From Actinomycetota bacterium (GTDB lineage: Bacteria > Actinomycetota > Thermoleophilia > Solirubrobacterales > 70-9), in contig VAYK01000013.1 of the NCBI GenBank assembly GCA_005884985.1, forward strand, positions 1 to 31,773: 31,773 bases of DNA. Reading direction: 5' to 3'. Positions 24,395-31,773 of the stretch are shown one piece after another. The notes under the pieces were generated by a model. It was not told the origin of the DNA, did not search any database, and saw nothing but the letters and a program-made list of their open reading frames with translations. The position numbers and the translations under genes were made by a program. The stretch's first letter is position 1. Each line of letters starts with the position of its first letter.

Positions 24395-25725
24395 GGGTCC
24401 TGCTCCTCATCCTGCTGCTGCTGCTCGTGGTGCTGAACGGGCTCTTCGTCGCCGCCGAGATCGGACTGGTGCGCTCGCGGCGGGCACGACTCGAGGTGAT
24501 GGGGAACGAGGGCGAGCGGGGTGCTCAGCAGGCGCTGCAGCAGATCAACCGCATGGCCGAGTTCATCGCCGCCTGCCAGGTGGGCATCACCCTGACCTCG
24601 ATCGGGATCGGGTTCCTCGGCGAGCCAGCGCTCGCGAAGCTGTTCGAGCCGGTGTTCGGCGGGCTCTCGCACGCCGTCGCCGCGACGATCTCCATCACGT
24701 TCGCCTTCCTCCTGGTCACCTCGATCCACATCACGTTCGGCGAGCTGACCCCCAAGCTGCTCGCGATTCCCCGCGCCGAGAGTACTGCGCGGCGACTCGC
24801 GCGACCGCTTGGTGCCTTCCGGGTCATCAGCGCGCCGTTCACGCTGGGGCTGACCAAGGTCGCAAGCGCGATCGTGGGACTGTTCGGAGCCCCGGCATCC
24901 CTGGACGAGCAGGCCAGCTCCGAGGATCTGAAGATCATCATCTCCCAGTCGCAGACTGGAGGCTCGCTCGACCCGGGAGAGGCGGTGATGCTCGGCGGCG
25001 TCTTCCATCTGCACGAGCAGGAGGCGCGCGAGGTGATGACGCCGATCCCCGCCGTGATCACCGTCAACGCCTCGGAAACGGTCGAGGAGGCGCTGCAGCG
25101 CTGCGTCTCCTCGGGTCACACCAGGCTGATCGCGATCGAGGACGACAACCCCGACCGAGTGCGGGGCGTCGTCCACAACAACAGCCTCGCGCGCCTCTAC
25201 ATGAACGCGGGCCCGGACACCTCGATCGAGCCGGCGATCCGCGAGGTGCCGATCTTCCCCGAGACCAAGCCGCTCGACGACCTGCTCGCCGAGCTGCAGC
25301 GCCAGCGCAGCTCGATCGCCGTGGTCTCGGACGAGTACGGCCGCACCGTGGGCATCGTCACCGTCGAGGACATCGTCGAGGAGGTGGTGGGGGAGATCGA
25401 GGACGAGACCGATCCGCGGGCCGCCTCGATGCGACGGCTCACCGACGGTGACTGGTACGTGCGGGGCCACATCTCCCTCGGCGATCTCGAGGACGTGGGG
25501 ATCCAGCTTCCGGTCTCCTCGGACGCCTTCAACTCGATCGGCGGCTACGTCTTCTCAGAGCTTGGTCGCCTGCCGAAGCGCGGCGACAGGATCGAGGCGA
25601 ACGGATACGAGATCAGGGTCGAGTCGGTGCGAGAGAACCGGATCGTCGCTGTTCGCATCCATCCGTCATCGACTGGCGAATTTCCCCGCCAGACGGGCAC
25701 GGGCGAGGCTCAAACCCGCAATTAG
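24391..25725 (+). CDS. CNNM/CorC (HlyC)-type membrane transporter
   Basis: Membrane protein of 444 aa of the hemolysin C/CorC/CNNM family, linked in studied members to Mg2+ (and Co2+) export or homeostasis. Layout: DUF21 transmembrane domain, residues about 1-165, with starting helix MRVLLLILLLLLVVLNGLF, FIAACQVGITLTSIGIGFLG and HITFGELTPKLLAI; two CBS domains about 195-335 (MTPIPAVITV, VSDEYGRTVGIVTVEDIVEE), likely nucleotide-binding; and a CorC/HlyC C-terminal domain about 350-425 (GHISLGDL ... SIGGYVFSELGRLPKRGD). Complete. The GTG has no Shine-Dalgarno but overlaps the stop of the 27-codon leader ORF, so initiation is probably coupled to it. Confidence 0.93.
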   Translation: MRVLLLILLLLLVVLNGLFVAAEIGLVRSRRARLEVMGNEGERGAQQALQQINRMAEFIAACQVGITLTSIGIGFLGEPALAKLFEPVFGGLSHAVAATISITFAFLLVTSIHITFGELTPKLLAIPRAESTARRLARPLGAFRVISAPFTLGLTKVASAIVGLFGAPASLDEQASSEDLKIIISQSQTGGSLDPGEAVMLGGVFHLHEQEAREVMTPIPAVITVNASETVEEALQRCVSSGHTRLIAIEDDNPDRVRGVVHNNSLARLYMNAGPDTSIEPAIREVPIFPETKPLDDLLAELQRQRSSIAVVSDEYGRTVGIVTVEDIVEEVVGEIEDETDPRAASMRRLTDGDWYVRGHISLGDLEDVGIQLPVSSDAFNSIGGYVFSELGRLPKRGDRIEANGYEIRVESVRENRIVAVRIHPSSTGEFPRQTGTGEAQTRN

Positions 25726-25805
25726 CGGCTTTCAGACCCCCTGGCTTCCGTCCGCGAACGGCTCTAGCTTGCGCGCAGTCCGGCTCATCTACCTGAGGGG
25801 CGACC

Positions 25806-26048
25806 ATGTGGGTAGTGAAGCTCACTGACAAGCAGCTCGAGGTCCTGAAGGCCATTCTTCGCGCCGAAGAGCATCTGGGGCCGGCGCTCCGCGGGGCGCT
25901 GGAAGCGCTCGACCTGGCCCGCTGGGATGACCTGCCCGAGGCGCAGCTTCCGTGGGAGGACGTCAGCGAGACGGCTCGCCGTCAGGGGATCTCGGAGGCT
26001 GACGTGATCTGGGACCTCGCCGGCAAGCGCAAGCGAACCGCCGCCTAG
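25806..26048 (+). CDS. Small hypothetical protein, 80 aa
   Basis: Charged, helix-rich protein beginning MWVVKLTDKQLEVLKAILRA and ending in basic KRKRTAA. No family recognised. GAGGGG lies 6 nt before the ATG, a reasonable ribosome-binding site, and a TAGCTT box lies about 35 nt upstream. Composition and third-position GC look genuinely coding. It stands alone, 80 bp after the CNNM/CorC gene and 15 bp from the end of the convergent dehydrogenase gene. The mid-region WDDLPEAQLPWEDVSETARR (20 residues) suggests a small soluble helical protein; function unknown. Confidence 0.65.
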   Translation: MWVVKLTDKQLEVLKAILRAEEHLGPALRGALEALDLARWDDLPEAQLPWEDVSETARRQGISEADVIWDLAGKRKRTAA

Positions 26049-26063
26049 TGGTACCACAGCCTC

Positions 26064-26870
26064 TCAGTCGTACTCGTAAAAACCAGCGTGGCTCTTGCGG
26101 CCAAGCTTGCCATTGCCGATCATCTCCTCGATCAGCCCGGGTGCGCGGTACCTGTCCTCCTCGGTGTCGGTGTAGAGGCTCTCGCCGATCGCCGCGGCGA
26201 CGTCTAGCCCGATGAAGTCGAGCAGGCGCAGCGGCCCCATCGGATAGCGCGCACCCAGCCGCATGCACGAGTCGACGTCGGCGGCATGCATGCCGGTGCG
26301 TTCCATCAGCCGCACGGCGTCGAACAGGTAGGGAAATAGCAAGCGGTTGACGACGAAGCCGGGTTGGTCCGGAACCTCGATCACGGTCTTGCCGAGCGCC
26401 CTGGCCCAGGCGCTCGCGCGTTCGCGCACCCCGTCGCGGGCGTGCTCCGGGACGCAAAGCTCCACCAGCTCCATCCGCTGCACGGGGTTGAAGACGTGGA
26501 AGCCGAAGATCCTGTCCGGATGGCCGCTCCGCGCCGCCAGCTCGGCCACCGGCAGCGACGACGTAGTGGTCGCCAAGTCGGCCTGGTGGCAGCAATCGCC
26601 GAGCTCCTGGAGCATGTCGACCTTGGCGTCGAGGTCCTCGATCACCGCCTCGACCACCAGGTCGGACTTGGAGAGGTCGGCGGGGTTGGTGGTCACGCGG
26701 ATCCGGCCCGGCCTCCCTCCCTCGACCTTCGAGCAATCAGCCTGGGCGCGCTCCTCCGCCCGCCAGGCCGAGACATCGCTTCGGGCCAGCAGCTGGACCT
26801 GGGCGATTGCCGAAGCGCAGGCGGCGAGTGCGCAACCGATCGCCCCGCTTCCGACCACCGCGGGACGCAT
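26064..26870 (-). CDS. 3-hydroxyacyl-CoA / 3-hydroxybutyryl-CoA dehydrogenase
   Basis: NAD-dependent dehydrogenase of 268 aa that oxidises 3-hydroxyacyl-CoA (or reduces acetoacetyl-CoA). The Rossmann motif VVGSGAIGCALAA starts at once; then VEAVIEDLDAKVDML, TTTSSLPVAELA, the catalytic His region FGFHVFNPVQRMELVEL, PGFVVNRLLFPYLFDAVRL at the domain junction, and YPMGPLRLLDFIGLD plus GRKSHAGFYEYD at the end. All are typical of Hbd/PaaH/FadB2. ATG at 26870 chosen; a GTG at 26891 would add seven residues. The thiolase 0.6 kb away could act on its product, giving the last two steps of beta-oxidation, but it is on the other strand with a separate promoter. Confidence 0.92.
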   Translation of the reverse strand: MRPAVVGSGAIGCALAACASAIAQVQLLARSDVSAWRAEERAQADCSKVEGGRPGRIRVTTNPADLSKSDLVVEAVIEDLDAKVDMLQELGDCCHQADLATTTSSLPVAELAARSGHPDRIFGFHVFNPVQRMELVELCVPEHARDGVRERASAWARALGKTVIEVPDQPGFVVNRLLFPYLFDAVRLMERTGMHAADVDSCMRLGARYPMGPLRLLDFIGLDVAAAIGESLYTDTEEDRYRAPGLIEEMIGNGKLGRKSHAGFYEYD

Positions 26871-26945
26871 GTATCCATCCGAGCCGGTCACCCAACGTGG
26901 TTACTATCACGCCCCCGGCGGCACTGGGCTGGTCGCGCTGAGGGG

Positions 26946-26951
26946 TACCCT
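26946..26951 (+). promoter_or_regulatory. -10 box of the small membrane protein (leaderless)
   Basis: TACCCT followed by 6 nt and the ATG at 26958, with no Shine-Dalgarno. Confidence 0.4.
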
Positions 26952-26957
26952 CCCTAC

Positions 26958-27404
26958 ATGGCGCAGCCCCAGAGGCGGCACGGTTCGGCGACGGCGACCG
27001 CCGGCATGGCCGCAACCCTCGTGGTCGCCGTGATGATGCTGGGCGCGGTGTCGATGTGGACGGTGATCCCGTTCGGATGGATCTGGGTCGGGTCGATGCT
27101 TTCGAGCTCCCAGCAACCGTCCGGCGGCCCCTACATGGTCGTCTTCGTCGGCATCGTCTGCTCGATCATCGCCATGGCCTGGGTGCTATCGCGGCTCAAC
27201 CGCCTCTATGCGCGGATCACGGGCAGCGCCAGCTTGCCGGGGCGCTACCTGCCGGCGTGGCGTAAGAGCCTCAGCGACGAGCGTGAGGGCCCCCACGGCA
27301 TCAGCGTGCTCGAGGCCGTGATCCTGGCCTCCGTGCTGCTGGCCGGAGCGGCGATGGCCATCTGGTTCTTCATCGCCGCCGGTTCCCCCCTCCCGAACCA
27401 GTAG
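26958..27404 (+). CDS. Small membrane protein, 148 aa
   Basis: Hypothetical membrane protein. The basic N-terminus (AQPQRRHGSATATAG) is followed by a first hydrophobic stretch at about 17-50, a second at about 59-80 (PYMVVFVGIVCSIIAMAWVL), a basic loop with RLNRLYARITG and RYLPAWRKS, and a last helix at about 115-142 (SVLEAVILASVLLAGAAMAI). No family recognised. The reading frame is also open far upstream, but only as a shadow of the opposite-strand dehydrogenase; the ATG at 26958 follows a TACCCT box by 6 nt. It is divergent from the dehydrogenase and 104 bp before the thiolase. Confidence 0.7.
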   Translation: MAQPQRRHGSATATAGMAATLVVAVMMLGAVSMWTVIPFGWIWVGSMLSSSQQPSGGPYMVVFVGIVCSIIAMAWVLSRLNRLYARITGSASLPGRYLPAWRKSLSDEREGPHGISVLEAVILASVLLAGAAMAIWFFIAAGSPLPNQ

Positions 27405-27435
27405 CCAGGAGCTCGGCGGTAGCCCGAAGCCGCCT

Positions 27436-27468
27436 GGTTGACTCGCCAGTCAACCGATCGGCTATCGT
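27436..27468 (+). promoter_or_regulatory. Thiolase promoter with 20-bp palindromic operator
   Basis: GGTTGACT-CGCC-AGTCAACC (27436-27455) is a perfect 8-bp inverted repeat whose left arm contains the -35-like TTGACT. TATCGT at 27463-27468 is the candidate -10 (19-nt spacer, slightly long). A dimeric repressor, for example of the TetR type common for fatty-acid genes, would block polymerase here. Confidence 0.5.
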
Positions 27469-27508
27469 GCATGGAGGCGTCTCGAACGACTGAACGGAGG
27501 CATTCCGG

Positions 27509-28690
27509 ATGGCGAGCAACGGCAAGTTCCAGGGTCGCGAGGTGGTCATCGTGGAGGCCGTCCGCACGCCAATCGGCCGCGGTCACGAGGAGAAGGGCTA
27601 CTACAAGGACGTTCACGCCTCGAACCTTCTGTCGAGGACGTTCAAGGAGCTCGTCGACCGCGCCGGGATCGAAGCTTCCGAGGTCGAGGACGTGGTCGCC
27701 GGCTGCGTGCAGCAGTTCGGCGAGCAGGCCCTGAACATCGGCCGCAACGCCTGGCTCGAGGCGGGACTCCCGATCGAGACCCCGGCGACCACGGTCGACC
27801 GCCAGTGCGGTTCTGCGCAGCAGGCGGTCAACTTCGCCGCCGCGCTGATCGCCTCCGGCGTCCACGACGTCGCCATCGGCGGCGGCGTCGAGCACATGGG
27901 CCACCTCTCGTTCGCCGACGGGATTTCAGTCCAGCAGGAACACGGCTTCGCCTTCTCGCCGCAGCTGCTCGAGCGCTACAACCTCGTCCCGCAGGGGATC
28001 TCGGCCGAGATGATCGCCGACAAGTGGGAGATCCCCCGCTCCGAGCTCGACGAGATCGGCCTGCGCTCCCACCAGCTCGCCGCCAAGGCGACCGAGGAGG
28101 GTCGCTTCGAGCGGGAGATCATCCAGTTCTCGGTCAACGGCGACACCTACGTCACCGACCAGGGCATCCGCCCAGACACCAGTATCGAGAAGCTGGCGGA
28201 GCTGAAGCCCGCCTTCAAGGAGGACGGCAAGATCACCGCCGGCAACTCGTCGCAGATCTCCGACGGCGCCGCGGCCGTGCTGCTGATGACGCGGGAGAAG
28301 GCCGACGAGCTGGGGCTGAAGCCGCGCGCCAGGATCGCCGACGAGACCACCGTCGGCGTCGACCCGGTGATCATGCTGACCGGCCCGATCCCAGCGACGA
28401 ACAAGCTGCTGGACCGCAACGGCATGAAGATCTCGGACCTCGACCTGATCGAGATCAACGAGGCGTTCGCCTCGGTGGTGGCGGCGTGGCGGCGCGAGCT
28501 CGAGCCCGACATGGACAGGGTGAACGTGAACGGCGGCGCGATCGCCCTTGGACACCCGCTGGGGTCGACCGGCGCCCGCCTGATCACGACGCTGCTGCAC
28601 GAGCTGGAGCGCTCCGACAAGGAGTGGGGCCTGGTCACGATGTGCTGCGGCGGCGGCCTCGGCACCGGCACCCTGATCCAGCGCCTCTGA
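27509..28690 (+). CDS. Acetyl-CoA acyltransferase (thiolase)
   Basis: Thiolase of 393 aa, full length, cleaving 3-ketoacyl-CoA with CoA or condensing two acetyl-CoA. Catalytic residues are clear: nucleophile Cys100 in VDRQCGSAQQA, NEAFAS with Asn/Glu, His349 in ALGHPLGSTGAR and Cys380 in MCCGGGLGTG. The sequence is close in style to FadA-type actinobacterial degradative thiolases (ETPATTVDRQCGS, VEHMG), so beta-oxidation is likelier than biosynthesis. The ATG has GGAGG at a good distance, unlike the leaderless genes nearby. Its promoter carries a 20-bp palindrome. The downstream DNA glycosylase gene begins close after or overlapping the stop. Confidence 0.95.
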   Translation: MASNGKFQGREVVIVEAVRTPIGRGHEEKGYYKDVHASNLLSRTFKELVDRAGIEASEVEDVVAGCVQQFGEQALNIGRNAWLEAGLPIETPATTVDRQCGSAQQAVNFAAALIASGVHDVAIGGGVEHMGHLSFADGISVQQEHGFAFSPQLLERYNLVPQGISAEMIADKWEIPRSELDEIGLRSHQLAAKATEEGRFEREIIQFSVNGDTYVTDQGIRPDTSIEKLAELKPAFKEDGKITAGNSSQISDGAAAVLLMTREKADELGLKPRARIADETTVGVDPVIMLTGPIPATNKLLDRNGMKISDLDLIEINEAFASVVAAWRRELEPDMDRVNVNGGAIALGHPLGSTGARLITTLLHELERSDKEWGLVTMCCGGGLGTGTLIQRL

Positions 28691-28746
28691 GCCCACGCGC
28701 CCGCAACCGGCCGGCCGGGGCTCACGCTCGGAGAGCGGCGGCGCGG

Positions 28747-29364
28747 CTGAGCGCCGCCGACGAGCATCTGCGCTCCGCGGATCGCGTGATCAGGCGGCTG
28801 ATCGACGAGCGCGGGCCCATCGACCCCGGCACCGACCGGCGCGGCAGCCGGCCGGACGCCTACGAGGCGCTCGCCCGTGCGATCGTCGGCCAGCAGCTCT
28901 CGACCAAGGCGGCGCGCTCGATCTGGGAGCGGCTGATCGCCCCCTTCGGCGGCTCCTTCCCGCCCCCCGCTGAGCTGATCGCGACCGACCGTGAGTCCCT
29001 TCGCGAAGCCGGTCTCTCCTGGTCCAAGGTCGGCTTCCTGCGCGACCTCGCCGAGCGGATCGAGAATGGCGAGTTGAATCTCCAGCGGCTCGCACAACTC
29101 CCCGACGAGGACGTGGTCGCGGAGCTGATCCAGATCAAGGGGATCGGCGCCTGGACCGCCGAGATGTTCCTGATCTTCCATCTCGCCCGCCCGGACGTCG
29201 TCTCGACCGGCGACCTCGGGATCCGCCGCGCGGTGCAGCTGGCCTATGGCCTCGACGATCTCCCGGGGCCAGGGGACCTCGAGCGGATCGCCGAGCCCTG
29301 GCGCCCCCACCGGACGCTCGCCTGTCTCTATCTATGGCGGTCGCTCGACAATACGCCGGCCTGA
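28747..29364 (+). CDS. HhH-GPD DNA glycosylase (3-methyladenine type)
   Basis: Base-excision repair enzyme of the helix-hairpin-helix GPD superfamily (AlkA-like 3-methyladenine glycosylase). Motifs: YEALARAIVGQQLSTKAARS near the start, LSWSKVGFLRDLAERI, the hairpin LIQIKGIGAWTAEMFLIF with the G-I-G turn, and catalytic Asp in VVSTGDLGIRRAV. The end (WRPHRTLACLYLWRSLDN) is typical. The start is uncertain: family-like sequence (DEHLRSADRVIRRLIDERG) begins before the first in-frame GTG at 28786, and no ATG, GTG or TTG lies between it and the thiolase stop. I give the CTG at 28747; alternatives are a CTG overlapping the thiolase stop at 28687 or the GTG at 28786. Confidence 0.88.
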   Translation: MSAADEHLRSADRVIRRLIDERGPIDPGTDRRGSRPDAYEALARAIVGQQLSTKAARSIWERLIAPFGGSFPPPAELIATDRESLREAGLSWSKVGFLRDLAERIENGELNLQRLAQLPDEDVVAELIQIKGIGAWTAEMFLIFHLARPDVVSTGDLGIRRAVQLAYGLDDLPGPGDLERIAEPWRPHRTLACLYLWRSLDNTPA

Positions 29365-29420
29365 GAGTGCGGCTCCAACCTGGCTACGGATACTCGCAAG
29401 CGTTGTCGCGCCTTCCCGGA

Positions 29421-29426
29421 TAGCCT
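29421..29426 (+). promoter_or_regulatory. -10 box of the first methyltransferase gene
   Basis: TAGCCT, 12 nt before the ATG at 29439, leaving a leader of only about 5 nt. Confidence 0.35.
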
Positions 29427-29438
29427 GAATGCGTCCCG

Positions 29439-30272
29439 ATGAGCGAGTCCGACGCCGCCAACTTCAAGCTCTTCGAGGCCCAGGGCTGGACGGCGCAGGC
29501 GGGAACCTACGGCGAGCTGACCGGCCAGGTGACGAGCCGCTTCGCCGAGCCGCTCCTTGACGCCGCGGGTGTCCGCCACGGCGATCGGCTACTGGACGTC
29601 GCGACGGGCCCGGGCTATGTCGCGGAACGGGCCGAGGCCCGAGGGGCGGTCCCGCTCGGAATCGACATCGCGGAGGGAATGGTTGCCGTCGCCCGTCGCA
29701 ACCACCCGGAGCTCGAGTTCATGGTTGCCGACGCTGAGGAGCTTCCGTTGGAGGACGGTAGCTTCGATGCGGTGGTCGGCAACTTCGTCATCAACCACCT
29801 ACCCGCGCCGGAGCGCGGTGTCGCGGAGGCCGCTCGGGTCCTGGTGGGAGGGGGGCACATCGCGTTCTCCGCGTGGCTGCGGCCCGATCGGATGCTGATC
29901 ATGGGACTGATCGGCGATGCAATCGAGGTCGCCGACGTGGAGGAGGACGGGCAGGCCGCCGGTATCCCCCCCGGGCCGGACGGCTACCGGTTCGCCGACC
30001 AGGCCGAGTTCCGGGGGTTGCTCGAGGGAACCGGGCTGGTGGAGGTCGCCGTGGAGCCGGTCGTGCTCGTGCAGCGGATCGCGGACGCGGAGGAGCTGTG
30101 GCGAGGCTTCATGGGCGGGAGCGTGCGGGGCTCGGCGTTCGTCCGGGCTCAGTCTGACGCCGTTCGGGCGCGGATCCGGGACGCCCTCGACGCGGTCGTC
30201 GAGCCCTACTGGGCTGGCGATGCGCTCGAGGTACCAGTGGCTGCGAACATCGCCTCGGGTCGCAAGGTGTGA
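29439..30272 (+). CDS. Class I SAM-dependent methyltransferase
   Basis: Methyltransferase of 277 aa with the usual Rossmann fold. Motif I is LLDVATGPGYVAERA (about 50-64), the acidic residue after strand 2 is in LGIDIAEGM, motif II-like VADAEELPLEDGSFDAVVGN, and motif III-like AARVLVGGGHIAFSAW. This pattern belongs to the Methyltransf_11/UbiE-like group acting on small molecules; the substrate cannot be predicted. A separate short transcript is likely: TAGCCT box upstream, no gene close behind. It is convergent with a second methyltransferase; the 157 bp between them hold no recognisable feature. Confidence 0.9.
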   Translation: MSESDAANFKLFEAQGWTAQAGTYGELTGQVTSRFAEPLLDAAGVRHGDRLLDVATGPGYVAERAEARGAVPLGIDIAEGMVAVARRNHPELEFMVADAEELPLEDGSFDAVVGNFVINHLPAPERGVAEAARVLVGGGHIAFSAWLRPDRMLIMGLIGDAIEVADVEEDGQAAGIPPGPDGYRFADQAEFRGLLEGTGLVEVAVEPVVLVQRIADAEELWRGFMGGSVRGSAFVRAQSDAVRARIRDALDAVVEPYWAGDALEVPVAANIASGRKV

Positions 30273-30429
30273 GCGCGCGGCAGCGCTCCGGACGGGGTTC
30301 GAGGCGGGCCACTACTCGGCACTCGGCGAGCTCTATGCGGACCACGGCCCTCGAGGCAAGCGTGCAGGGGCCCGGGAGCGCGCCTCGGGTCCGGACGCCG
30401 CGGTGGCGGCGCGAGCAAACCGGCCTCGG

Positions 30430-31221
30430 TCAGGGTGCCAGTCGGCCGCCAACGAACTGAACCAGTCCGGCCAGGCGCTGGCGGACGTTCTCGAATCCGC
30501 GCTCCTGGAGCGCTCCCACGATCTCGTCGGACTCGAACACGCGCATGCCGCTGGCTCGCTCGATCAGCGGCTTCAGCGGCGGCAGGGTCACCTGGCGGCG
30601 GACCGAGGTCATGATTGCGATCCGCCCGCCAGCGCGGAGCACCCGCCGCATCTCGTCCAGCGCCGCGAACGGATCGGCGAACAGGTGCAGGGCGGCGAAG
30701 CAGCAGAGGCCGTCGAAGACGCCCTCGCGGAACGGGAGCACAGTCGCGTCGGCGCGGATCAAGGCCAGGTTGGCCAGGCCGGCGGCCTCAAGCTCTGCCG
30801 CGCCGCGAGCGAGCATCGTCCTCGAGGCGTCGATCCCCACCACGAGGCCGTCGTTGCCCACCGCGCGCGCGAACTCGCGCGTGAAGTTCCCCGGCCCGCA
30901 GGCGACGTCGAGCACGACGTCCCCGGGCGCGAGGCCGAGCAGCAGCCGCGCGATCCGCACCTCCTCGGCCATCCCTGGCCCGGTGACCCCCTTGACGGCC
31001 CGCGCCAGCGCGGGGCGCCAGTAGCGCTCGTAGATCGCCGGCACGAAGCGGGTGGTCATCAGGTCCTGCGCGGCGCCGGTCGACTCGAGCTCCCCGCCGA
31101 GCAGGTCGAGGTAGCCGGGGGCGCTCGCCTCGGGTTCCACCGTCCGTCCGGCCGCCTCTGTGGTGAGCAGCTCGCGCGCTCGTCGAAGCCCCTCGGCGCT
31201 CGTCCGTTTGGCGGTCGCCAC
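30430..31221 (-). CDS. Class I SAM-dependent methyltransferase
   Basis: Methyltransferase of 263 aa. After an N-terminal helical region (about 1-95, with PAIYERYWRPAL) comes motif I VVLDVACGPGNFTREFA, VVGIDASRTML, ADATVLPFREGVFDGLCC and MRRVLRAGGRIAIMTS. It resembles UbiE/MenG-type and Mycobacterium small-molecule methyltransferases more than the neighbouring enzyme; the two share only the fold. It starts 15 bp after an unknown 85-aa gene on the same strand, and the cell-wall-binding gene lies before that, so the three probably form one transcript. Substrate unknown. Confidence 0.9.
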   Translation of the reverse strand: MATAKRTSAEGLRRARELLTTEAAGRTVEPEASAPGYLDLLGGELESTGAAQDLMTTRFVPAIYERYWRPALARAVKGVTGPGMAEEVRIARLLLGLAPGDVVLDVACGPGNFTREFARAVGNDGLVVGIDASRTMLARGAAELEAAGLANLALIRADATVLPFREGVFDGLCCFAALHLFADPFAALDEMRRVLRAGGRIAIMTSVRRQVTLPPLKPLIERASGMRVFESDEIVGALQERGFENVRQRLAGLVQFVGGRLAP

Positions 31222-31236
31222 GCGAGCGCTCCCGCG

Positions 31237-31494
31237 TCAGTGGGCGGCGGGCGTGCCAGGCCCGAGGCCGCGAGGCTCTCCCGAGTGCTGCGCCAGCTCC
31301 GTGAGGCGCACGATCTGACGCTCGCCCTCGATTCGCACCGGATCGTCGGCGGGTAGCCGCTCGATCAGGCGCCGGATGCGGTTGCGGATCTGCAGCGCGA
31401 AGTGCGGCGTCGCGGGGCCGGCGAGCGCTCGGATGTCCTCGACTGTGATCCGGCGTTCGCTGGCCAGCCGGTCGGGCCGCTCGGCCTCGCTCAC
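31237..31494 (-). CDS. Hypothetical protein, 85 aa
   Basis: Small soluble protein with a charged N-terminus (SEAERPDRLASERRITVEDI), a helical core (FALQIRNRIRRLIERLPADD; VRIEGERQIVRLTELAQHSG) and a Gly/Pro tail. I do not recognise a family. The GTG at 31494 is chosen because GAGGAG lies upstream and the extra 25 residues of the longer frame are low-complexity and overlap the previous gene. It is 22 bp downstream of the cell-wall-binding gene and 15 bp upstream of the methyltransferase gene. Confidence 0.6.
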   Translation of the reverse strand: MSEAERPDRLASERRITVEDIRALAGPATPHFALQIRNRIRRLIERLPADDPVRIEGERQIVRLTELAQHSGEPRGLGPGTPAAH

Positions 31495-31516
31495 GGGTTG
31501 TCGCTCCTCGTCCCTC

Positions 31517-31773
31517 TCATTTCCCTCCCTGCCCGTGCTGCGGCGTTCCGGGCGGCGGGGCCAGCCCACCTCCGCCGCCGGACCTTACCTGTACGACCTC
31601 GGCGAGATCGTCGACCTGCGACTGGAAGCCGACCGAGATCGCGTTCTGGTCGCCGATCAGCCAGACGTGGTTGTAGACGGCGCGGGTCGGATCGTCCACG
31701 TAGCCGGGCTTCACGTCGAGGAGGTATCCACCCAACGCGGCGGGGACCTGTTCCGGGTCCTCTGTGATCAGCA
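31517..31773 (-). CDS. Cell-wall-binding-repeat protein, C-terminal part
   Basis: The visible 84 residues are the end of a larger protein that continues beyond the window. The sequence (TEDPEQVPAALGGYLLDVKP, then YNHVWLIGDQNAISVGFQSQ and VDDLAEVV) matches the last repeat of cell-wall-binding repeat 2 (CW_binding_2) proteins, where each repeat ends in a Gly-Asp-x-x-A-I/V-S turn. Such proteins are secreted and attached to the envelope. The tail is a Gly/Pro-rich low-complexity stretch ending GQGGK. A TTG at about 31735 is in frame but clearly internal. It precedes the unknown small gene and the methyltransferase on the same strand. Confidence 0.75.
   Translation of the reverse strand, partial: LITEDPEQVPAALGGYLLDVKPGYVDDPTRAVYNHVWLIGDQNAISVGFQSQVDDLAEVVQVRSGGGGGLAPPPGTPQHGQGGK

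Noticed and set aside
24271..25470. A 399-codon minus-strand frame opposite the CNNM/CorC gene
   Set aside because: Arg/His/Asp-rich shadow; the plus strand has full family motifs.

Overview
The window is about 32 kb of very GC-rich DNA with strong G/C bias at third codon positions, GTG/TTG starts, many 4-bp GTGA/ATGA gene junctions and several start codons only 5-7 nt after a TAnnnT box with no Shine-Dalgarno sequence. The gene content (hut genes with HutF, an NhaA-thioredoxin fusion, cell-wall-binding repeat protein, FtnA-type ferritin, Lon, HxlR) fits a high-GC actinobacterium, most likely of the Thermoleophilia/Solirubrobacterales type; this taxonomic call is inference from content only.

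Layout. 1-4.3 kb: end of a GGDEF-EAL cyclic-di-GMP protein, an Mth938-like protein, a polytopic membrane protein, and a convergent fumarylacetoacetate-hydrolase-family enzyme. 4.3-11 kb: a tRNA-Asp(GTC) gene whose 3' end recurs downstream (one exact 21-nt copy, one decayed 43-nt copy, one 14-nt match). Between the copies lie a minus-strand lon-hxlR-nhaA/thioredoxin operon and about 1 kb of decayed DNA with a frameshifted helicase fragment; a secreted Cys-repeat protein with a frameshifted tail follows. 11-14.5 kb: ferritin and an enolase-superfamily protein (minus), divergent from a flavodoxin-fold oxidoreductase and a CapA-family protein.

14.5-20.1 kb: the operon hutH-hutU-hutI-hutF, taking histidine to N-formylglutamate and closed by a perfect hairpin. 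No classical hutG is visible, but an M20 amidohydrolase lies tail to tail with hutF and is the best local candidate for the last step. That M20 gene is the last gene of a tightly overlapped minus-strand operon: PLP (Arg/Orn/Lys) decarboxylase, arginine-deiminase-family enzyme, M20 hydrolase. This trio also makes sense as an unusual arginine-to-putrescine route. The M20 gene and the facing small gene both lack stop codons where they meet, which suggests a deletion across their ends.

24.2-25.7 kb: divergent from the decarboxylase operon, a CNNM/CorC-type membrane protein is preceded by inverted repeats and a 27-codon leader ORF (starting M-D-D-D-H-P-P, rich in rare codons) whose stop overlaps the transporter start as GTGA. 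This resembles ribosome-based Mg2+-sensing leaders and is the most interesting candidate system here.

25.8-31.8 kb: small proteins, a 3-hydroxyacyl-CoA dehydrogenase, a thiolase with a 20-bp palindrome over its promoter, a HhH-GPD DNA glycosylase, two convergent SAM methyltransferases, an unknown 85-aa protein, and the C-terminus of a cell-wall-binding-repeat protein cut by the window end.
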